Shown one piece after another: positions 55,318-64,000 of a DNA stretch of 64,000 bases. This DNA is from Hirudinaria manillensis (taxonomy: Eukaryota; Annelida; Clitellata; Hirudinida; Hirudinidae): NCBI GenBank assembly GCA_034509925.1, contig CM067533.1, forward strand, positions 4,774,035 through 4,838,034, read 5' to 3'. Position 1 is the first letter of the stretch; each line of letters opens with the position of its first letter. The notes beneath the pieces were generated by a model that worked only from the letters and a program-made list of their open reading frames with translations, made no database searches and was not told where the DNA came from. The translations under genes were made by a program, and so were the position numbers.

Positions 55318-56740
55318 TGTACTGTCATTTCGTATGACATATTTATGACACGGGTTTGCTTGAGTATGCAGATGCCTGAAGGATTTAACAAGCGTATTTT
55401 CGATTCTCGTAGTGACAGCTGCTGTTTAAAGCAAAATGGTTCACGGGACATGGGCATTCAGTTGAATTTTGCGTTGGGTTTGCAGATTGCGGTTGACGTC
55501 CAAGGAGTTTAAGAAAATTAGGAACGGTTATCATTTACCAGCATAGAATGCGTACATATATTCTCTTTTCATATTCTCCGCCTTTTAATTATGTTAAACT
55601 ACCTCAAAGCATGTTGAAGCCACTCCAATTTTCTTTGATCTCCACTAGCCATCTCCATCCATCAACGAACTGATGTACATTTTGTGCCATCGTACTATCG
55701 TTCTCCCGTACCTCCTGAACAAATCTTGAATTACTTTTCTTTGTCTCTGCTTTTCAATAGTTCCTAATCCTTTTTTGCAGAGTCTGGTCTTTACTTCCAC
55801 AAACGACTTTGGCATTGTCATTTGGCTTTGATCTTTTAGTTTCATTTGTTCTTTTCTTTTCAGTGGTCCGTTATGACGTCTTTTGGTTGGATTGTCAACC
55901 AGCTGTTAAAAGAGAAGATTTTCCGTCAATTTTTAGTATTCTTTATCTATTAACTCTTGCTGAGTGTTCTTATCTGTTGAATTGCAGAGCAGCAAGGAAA
56001 GTCTTCGCTAGAAAAATGGACGCATTCATAGTGATTCAAAATAAATTGTTGTAATTTGATTTCACCGTTTACCCTGTCATCCACTGGATCGACGGAACAA
56101 GTAGCTCTTATTTCATTGTTTTGTTTTTTTTTTATAGATTATTTCCAACAAATTTAGCATATTAATTTGAAGTCCTTGGCAAACTGCGTAGTCCTATCAA
56201 TAGAGTGATTAGACAAGTTCACATTTTATTTTAACCTTTTGTTCAGAAATGCTCATCAACCACGTAAAGGTTGGTAGTGAACATACATTGACCAGAATTC
56301 GAAGCAAGAAATCGTTTCTGTAAGCAAAAACAGTAATTTGACGAGCAAACGAAACTTCGTCAGCACCGGATCATCCGCTCGAATCCTTATTCTGCTAATA
56401 TGCTCGTTTTTTGTTCGTTTGATCAGCTCAACAAAAAAGATGAGTTTTAAAATTGGAAATAAAAGTCAAAGTGTTTTTTTTACTGATCTTTGCTCATGAA
56501 AATTAAAATTTGCCGAAGACTTTAACGAACTACTGCGATATTTTCTTTAGTATCATAATTCTAATTTTTCAACTGCATAATAACGTTTTTAGTAAATATT
56601 TCATTTTCTTCAGGGCATTATGAACACCAGGATATGAGGCGCATCAAGTTCTAAACTATACCTTATAAAACAACTATTGGTTTTTTAGTATTACCATATT
56701 TACTTAAGCAATAATTAACTCTATTGTTTTTGTGTTCATC
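55318..56740. other. Rab3GAP1 3' flank/spacer, copy 3 side
   Basis: Equivalent of 42661-44082 with few differences: a 7-base insertion near 55483 and a shorter T run near 56120. AATAAA is at 56040-56045. No convincing gene. Confidence 0.6.
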
Positions 56741-57003
56741 ACCGTTACCATTCCTACAATTGTTGTTGTCGTTATAAATGTTATTATTAATAATGTTACA
56801 TTGGATTTCATTGTTAGTGAAGACTGGAAATATGTCCTTAACTTCATGGGTCAGATAAACATTGTAAGGACATTGTAAGCGAGAGTTGGGGTGGCATAGT
56901 AAATTTATTTTGCACTGAATTTTGTCGGGACCGAGCAAAAGTGGTATAATATAATAGCGAGGCTGACATAATAGCGGAGTGGCATAGTAGCGAGATTTGA
57001 CTG
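56741..57003 (+). mobile_element. Uninterrupted right end of the pogo-like element
   Basis: Matches 44083-44253 plus 45378-45640 without the insertion and ends TTTGACTG followed by TA. It shows what the pre-insertion site looked like. Confidence 0.7.
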
Positions 57004-57357
57004 TACTTGACGTAATCCTACAATTTTCTTACTTATATATTTTTAGAATGAAATGTCATTACATTTATTAATTTATTTATATATAAAACATTTTATGCGA
57101 TTATGTTTTAAAATTGAATATCTGTTATGTTGATCATTTTAATGTATATTAAATGATAATTTTAATTGTATATGCATCATTTTAATTTGGGGTGTGGGGT
57201 CTGATATTGTTTACTAGAATGTCTGATTCCACACATCGCACTGCGACGACAGTGGAGTTCATTGCCAGGTGACCATTTTTAGTAAGTTCCTTTCTGAAGC
57301 TCGTCGAGGCGATTTTGTGCCTGTTCGTTACGTAATTAGTTTAAGTTAAGAAGGAGA

Positions 57358-60300
57358 ATGCAGCGCGCCTCGATCCCCGAGGTAAATATTGCTGCTCATA
57401 AACCATAACGATACTAGCATGATGTTAAATTATTTGTTTTTCATTTTTAAGGGGCTCACAGACTTACGAAAAATGTATGGCTTGGATTCTGCTTTGGAAT
57501 GGAATAGGTTTGTAGCTTTTCCAATATCGTCCGTCTTCCTAATTGTCCAATGAATAGTAAGGTGCTTTTGTTAATGTTTATAAGATAATTTTCATAAGGT
57601 CTATTGCAACAAAAAACTAACAGCAACCATTGGCTGATATAGAACACTTTGGAGAAACTGAAAATTTGGTGAATGGAGGTCCTGGGGAAATGTTTGTAAA
57701 TAGCCAATTCTGTAGAACTTGTAGATTAAATTTAATTTCCTCCTCCTGGTCTATTATAGGCAAACCATATTTGGTAACACATTACTGGGGCTATGTCCTT
57801 AGGCCTGATAAGGCCCATACTCTCTACTCAATTGTATTTATGTGAGGTCTTTCTAAGGATATCATTACAGTATTTTCCACCTTGGAGAAATTGTCTTGAG
57901 TTAACATTGGTGATAAAATTTGTATGCTCAATGCCAGTAGCAAAGATTAGAACCACAGAACCTTGATTCTTTTGATGATCCACCATGAACAAAATTAAAC
58001 TGAAACCTAGTGAAAGGATAGTGTTTGAGGCCGTCCCATTGAAGAATTGGGACTGAATCCACAAAGGTGGGATACATGTGCATCTGTTATGCAGAATTTA
58101 GCAGAAGCAAAAATTCTAAGATTTTGAATAAAGAGAATTGAAGTTGCCAGGCTGAGATCCTAAAGGTGGTTTACAAAATGGATTGTTTTAAGGAATCTTT
58201 TAATGAAAATCCCTTATTAGGGATGTTGTCCTACTTTTTTCAAAGTACTGGACATTATTACGAGTTACTTTAGTGTAATTATTTTTTTGTTCAAGCACTA
58301 CATCACTGGTTCCAACAGTTGTGCTGCTAATTGATATCGTGGAATAAAATAAAGAATGGTTTCAAGTACCAATTATATATATTCGAATGTTATTTAGTTA
58401 TTTTATAGTTATTGTGAGCATTCATATAGGTCATTAAATTAGTTTCTCATATGCATTTGTATGCTTTCATGAATGTGTTCAAAGAGTTTTGTTGACTTTC
58501 ATTGCTTCTTTGCTAGTTGATGTAAGCCTATTCTTATTGAAACTAATCAATATTCTGTTAATGTCAGGTTTGATACTTGGATTACAAAGTGTTCACAGAA
58601 TGTACACAAACTGCAATCTTCTCCTACAAAAATACCAAATATTTCTGGACTCCAATCTCTTAGTAAACCACTAGAAAGTTTTTGGTTTGCAAACAATGAG
58701 TTTAAATTGACTTATTGGACAACTGGAATTTCTACCTGTGGGACTGGTTCAGAAAATGAAAACTCAAAGAGAACTGACAAAGAAGAAGGTGATAATAATA
58801 ATAAATTATTGGGTTAATGCACTTAATGATTCCTTTAAAATGACTTTAATTGAAATTTAAATTGGTAAATGATACTGTATGTTAATAAAATTATAAAAAG
58901 GGATAACATTCACCTACAAAAACAGATGGAGTGCCAAAAGCATGGCAGGACATGGTGGACCATTCAAATGCATTTCCCTTTGAAATATCCAATTCAATTC
59001 AAAAATATTTTGGCCTCAAAGATTTCTTTGTTGTGAATTCAAAGGATATTATTAAGCGTGAGAAGGCAAAGGATATTCTCAATTCACTAGTACCTCTAGT
59101 GGCAAGGTGTAACTCTGGTGGCTGGTGAGCTTGTTGATTTTGATTTTTAGTGGGATTTATAAATTAGTTCATTCTAGGCCATTTAGGACTGAATTAATAA
59201 ATAATATTTGATATTCTATTATGATGTATTATTAAGACACTTATTGAAGTATCTTGCATGTTTTTTTGTCACTTTGTCCTTCCTTGGCATACAAAAGGTA
59301 TTTATCTATTTGTGTTTTTCTCGTCTGCATTTCACTTAGTTTGGTCGTTAAGATGTTTGTCTAATGTGTTGCCAAAAAGGGTTTGATGTTGTATCAAATA
59401 TGCCAACAAGAAGAAAATAAAAATGTCTTCAAGAGCAAATTTTTCTGGATTCTGATTTCTGATAACATCACTTTTATTTTGTGTGAAAAGTAACAAATTT
59501 TAGCACATTTGTCAGAAAAAATTGCTATTATTTTTTCATTCATTTGATTGTATTTTATAAATTATGTTATTATTTTTAATAACTTTTGTTAATCATCATT
59601 GTTATAAATTTCTTTTAGCGACATTCCCTTGTTTGTTCAGTATAAAAGTTTATTTCATCTTTCTGTTGGCACACTGGAGTATTCTGATTTCAAGACATCG
59701 TTTGAAACGGTTGACAGGCCAATTGGTTTGCCAAGAGATGGTGACAGAGACCTTAAACACTGTTCTCAACTTTTCAAAGAGAACTGGGTTGGTATAGTGC
59801 ATGAATAATGAATTGTTAATTATTATTTATGAATCCCATTATATTTAAATGGTTATTTTGCTACTATATTCTGCCATGTTAGTTGCATGTATGTAGTATA
59901 TTGTATGTAGTGGCATGTACAGTGCATGTAGTAGGATAATTACATGTATATAGTAGTAGTATAATTGATATTGTTTGCAATTACCATTCTTGTTATTCAC
60001 AAAGGGGATAGATGAAGATGCTTCTGGTGTTATGGTCTCTTCAAGGTTCATTTATGCTATTTGGGAATCAAAAGATGGTCGTGGCGGATGGCTCCCCTTT
60101 GGTATGGCATTATTCATTGGTTTTGCTTTCTAAAAGTGGATGTTATGTGCATTAAATAAATGAATGTAATTGCAATCAATCATAATTTTTGTGGATAATT
60201 TAAATATTTACATATTTTGAATATATTAGTAATGAGACCAAACTGTTCATAGCTAAAGCACATTCTATAAAGTACATCTATAAAGTAAATTTAGCACCAT

Positions 60301-63300
60301 TTTTTAATGAGAACTGAAATAAATAATTATATATTATATGATTGAATACAAATTATAAGATTAATGTTTAATTTTTTTATGCAGATTTGGTCTTTTCAGA
60401 CACTAATTATGTTATTAAAGAATTTGGTAAAGATTGGAGCAGAGTCGATCCATGTTTAACGTGAGCCTGTTGCTTATTGCACCTTATTATGTATTCATGT
60501 AATGTTTTAATCTAACCATACTTGATTAACTATAACTGCCCACTTTACATTGCAATGTTTTCTGTCCAAGTTTTCCATTTTTGCCATTGAACCGTATAAA
60601 CTTCTGCTTAATATCATTTTATTTATCTGGTTTTCTATCACCAGAATATAATAAAGGAAATAATATAGTAAAATAAAGTATGGAATAAAGCATCCACTTC
60701 TGCCAATAATTCCATTATATATTTGTAGTTATTCTATTGCAGTGAATTCCAACTCTGTGTTACTTGGAGAAATCAGTTGGAATCTGATGTTATTGATTAT
60801 ACAAACAAGTGAGTGATTTAAGTTTTATAATCAACCAATTAACGTTTATAATAAATTAATAATTTGTATTTTTTAAATCAAGGAATTTTAATCCCCTTCT
60901 TGCACCTGATTGGTCGCTTGTGTGTCGTTTATTTGATGCAAAGAATATTACACTGGGTTAGTTACTTTGTTGTTTTGAACAATTGCATACACAAAATGCA
61001 CATCATTTGAAGATTTTTATCACTAAAAGTCTTTACCAAGCTTTTTTATTTAGTAAACAATTATAATAAAGAAGGATTTTCATTTCTTTGAACTTTCCAT
61101 TCTTTAATAACCATTAAAAAAGCAAAATAGTTTCGAGCAATTCTGTTCTGTGCTCCTAAATATTTGATATTTTGGATCACATAATATTTTTAGGACCTTG
61201 ATTTTATGTCGTCATCAACTTGTTACCATCAGGTTACTGTCTCAAGTTGTTCATGGAACTGGATTCCATAACAAATGCTTCGAAGCTGATATCGTCACCA
61301 AGTCTTCAAATTCCTTCAAAACCAAAAAGTGGTGGGTTATGTGCTGAATGAGATTTTGTAGAAATTCTATTGATATTTGTTTGAGTTATTTAAGTACATT
61401 GATTATGCATGCATTTAATTTGCAAATATATATTGCAAAAACAGCAAATTGCTATTTGTACTGCTGAGATTCTTTTTTTATAAAATATTAATGATGTGAG
61501 TATTAGCTGAATGACAGAAAATAATTTTAAGATTCTAGACTGGAAAGGAATTGGCAATTGTGGGCTATAAAAATGGATATATTTAGCAATATTGATTTGT
61601 GTTTATAAATCCAAATGTGATTCAGTGTCTGGTCTTTGTTTTGAAGACACTAGATCAATATTTAATAACTAAAGAATGAAAACATGTTCTTACATTTCAC
61701 TTTAAAGTTATTATGTTTGATAACTAGAAGAAAACAATATACTAGAAGAAAATATATATAATTTACAACTTATTATGAATGCTTTTGAATTTTTTAAACA
61801 TAAAAGTACATTAAATAAGGTTTATTCTGAAAATTTTATGACTCATAAGCTTTTATTATCATCTCCTTTGAAATTCCAATAAATCACTTATGATGAAACT
61901 TTTTAGAAATCATTGCTGAACTGGATTTACCAGAGTCTAGGGTCAACAGGGTCACCTCAAAGCTCACCATTGATCCTGATCAATCACATATCCCTTTGGA
62001 ATCGCTTGATGTTATTCTTCAGGTAGGTTGTGATAGTTGTTATGATAATTCATTTAATTTATGGGTATGGTTTAACTCTTGAGTGTTCTGTAAAAGTTTT
62101 TGAATTTGTGATTTTAACATTGGAAATAGTACTTTACATACAAAAAATTGATCAAGTCAAATAACATTTGAACAAAGCATATCGTCTCTAAATAATTATG
62201 CATTGGTTATATACTCAGAATTGTAACAAATTACAAATGATTGACAACAATTGCTATTATTTTTGCTAAGCATTTTTCTGCAAGCATTTTCAACAATTAC
62301 ATCAGGTTTTACAGATAATTTTTCATTTATATCTGATAACTTTTTGGAGCAAGACTAAGTCTCTAAATTAAACTGCTTCTGATTTTTATTTCTAGTCAGA
62401 ATTGTATTTAGATCGTTAATTAGTTTAGCATCATTTTCTGTTATTCAATGACTGAACTTTATCTTTTGTGGTGTTTGAAATTGCTATTGCCATTCCATAT
62501 CTTTGAGATTCCATTCATTTAGATAAAACAGCATTGCGGACATAGTAATATATTTATAAGTTAAAGGAAACATGAAGCAGAGTAAAGTCTTGAAACTTTG
62601 ACAACTTTGTGAAACCTTTAAACCATCTTCAATTTTCATAATACATCTTCACTCCAGTTTCTATTATTTCTAAATGATCATCAATTGATGGGTTCTAATC
62701 AGGAAAATTTTAAAAAAATCATATAATTTTGGACCATCTTAGTGAAGGTTTTAAGAAATCCATTGAGCACATAAGCACAGGGGCTTTCCATAATTTGATA
62801 ATAACTCAAGATTTAAGAACATTTTGTATTAATACAAGTATTTTTGCAAATTTTTCAGTTCTTAAGTGATGTTATGTTTCACCTTTTGAAATTATGTTTC
62901 CAGTACTTGTTTTATGAGGAAAAATTAGATACACCTCAACAGTCAAATGGGGATAATCTTGGCATGAGGAACAATGTTGAAGAAGTTGATGATGAGTTCT
63001 ACGATTTATACGAAGTAATATAACAATGACATTTCATCGATAATGATTCATATTCATTTACAAGTTGTGAATTTAACCAAATGTTTAGGAAGTCCAAGAT
63101 TTCTTCAAGTCGACTAAAAGGCCCAATCTCCTTACTCGACTGGCGATATGTCTGTGTGTCGTCAACAGGTACCACAATGGTGTCAAAGCTGTCTATCAAC
63201 TGTGGGATGAGTTTGTTCTCGAGATGAAATATCGCTGGGAAAACAGCTTTGAAATTATAGGGTATTTAAGTTTTTTTTTAAATGACCTGTTTTTTTTTGG

Positions 63301-63694
63301 GTTGTTTGACTGGCATGAAAAGATTAGATTGTTTCTAAGATAACTACAGGGCTGGAAACAATATTGTTATATTGATATTAGCAAATGGTAGCAGAAACTT
63401 ACTCAATATAATTATGGGATTTTTGTCTTTCCTTTAACTCTGGCAAAGTAGCTGTCCTTTTTGTTGAAATTGCTCTCAAGAGTATAATAAAGCCTCCACC
63501 ATGCTACCTGCTGAAATAAGTCTTGTTAGATTTATATTATGTCAATAACATTGGCAACTAGACTATGCAGATTAAATTTATTCTCAAATGAAGGATTTTT
63601 TTGGGATGATTAACTCTGCTAATTGTATATTTTTTGAAGATTGGAACCTGAAGAATCAAATTTTGGATTTGAATTACTTCATCAGAATCTTCAA
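57358..63694 (+). CDS. Rab3GAP1: Rab3 GTPase-activating protein catalytic subunit, tandem copy 4 (exons 1-14, runs off window)
   Basis: Exons 57358-57381, 57452-57507, 58568-58788, 58926-59124, 59619-59787, 60005-60101, 60385-60460, 60743-60808, 60883-60956, 61233-61331, 61907-62022, 62904-63014, 63089-63261 and 63640-63694 are open and in the same phases as copies 2 and 3. Exon 15 would begin just past the window end. From the promoter through exon 3 it is almost identical to copy 3. In exon 10 (GSITN-type codons of copy 2: LDSITNASKL) and exon 14 (ELLHQNLQ), and in the intron after exon 14, it agrees with copy 2 against copy 3. It shares the one-codon deletions in exons 6 and 7 with copy 3. 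Exon 11 has its own changes (PESRVNRV). Whether exon 17 carries the CLRCLSND segment cannot be seen. Confidence 0.9.
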
Positions 63695-64000
63695 GTAAAA
63701 CTGCATTTATATTGAGATAATTTAATCAGATTGATACTAGACGTGCAAGTTTGATAAATTGAAATGGTCCTGCAACTCGTTACGAGTCACATTTTAAAAT
63801 GACGCCAGGATGTGGGTGTAATAAAAGTTACATATTGGCTAACAAGTGCCTTCCTATCCTCTATATATAAACATATATCCTATATATAAAAGGCACTCAA
63901 AAGATTAGCTGAATAAGAATTTACATTCCCTGTTATTATTACACTTTAAAAATATATTTATATACTATATACTTATGATAGAATGTAGTATCATCATTAT

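Larger units (their letters stand above)
33604..64000 (+). repeat. Tandem segmental duplication of the Rab3GAP1 gene
   Basis: Start codons of the three copies lie at 33604, 45995 and 57358, giving unit lengths of 12391 and 11363 bases. The first unit is longer mainly because of the 1295-base insertion event (1124 bases plus one 171-base repeat) and the 225-base intron 21 insertion. Introns as well as exons are conserved, so the copies arose by genomic duplication. The array continues beyond the window. Confidence 0.93.

Overview
The window is intron-rich, AT-rich animal nuclear DNA with GT-AG introns of about 50 to 1500 bases. Gene content (SERCA, Rab14, transformer-2, hillarin, Rab3GAP1) points to a protostome invertebrate, most likely an arthropod; the species cannot be fixed from the sequence. 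All recognised genes lie on the + strand. Exon models were built by hand from splice signals, reading-frame phase and remembered family sequences; every model listed as intact sums to a multiple of three without internal stops.

Left part (1-24 kb), ordinary conserved genes: the last six exons of the SERCA calcium pump (368-3271), a complete Rab14 GTPase (5544-7678), a complete transformer-2 splicing factor (8925-11054), and a large hillarin-type locus (13569-23681) with two transglutaminase-like modules joined by a Gly/Tyr/Gln/Pro-rich linker. The hillarin locus has an upstream TATA box and a non-coding first exon.

Middle (24-33 kb), a degenerate accessory region: a GC-rich repeat-like patch, an unidentified minus-strand ORF, a dead fragment of a Rab3GAP1 exon, a satellite-like array with a period near 170-190 bases, a pogo/Tigger-like transposon remnant, a broken 5' part of a Rab3GAP1 copy, and directly after it exons for the end of a kinase domain plus a KEN ribonuclease domain of the IRE1/RNase L type, separated by a perfect 48-base coding repeat.

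Right part (33.6-64 kb), a tandem array of Rab3 GTPase-activating protein catalytic subunit genes: two full 23-exon copies (33604-42660, 866 codons; 45995-55317, 873 codons) and a third copy running off the window end (57358 onward). They are separated by nearly identical spacers carrying the right end of the pogo-like element. One spacer carries an intronless ORF (44290-45201) with a Gln/His-rich start and a degenerate double-stranded-RNA-binding-like domain, flanked by perfect 171-base direct repeats. Copy-to-copy differences (a 24-base in-frame deletion, mosaic similarity, insertions with long flanking duplications) suggest recent duplication with gene conversion. Haplotype mis-joining in the assembly must be excluded first.
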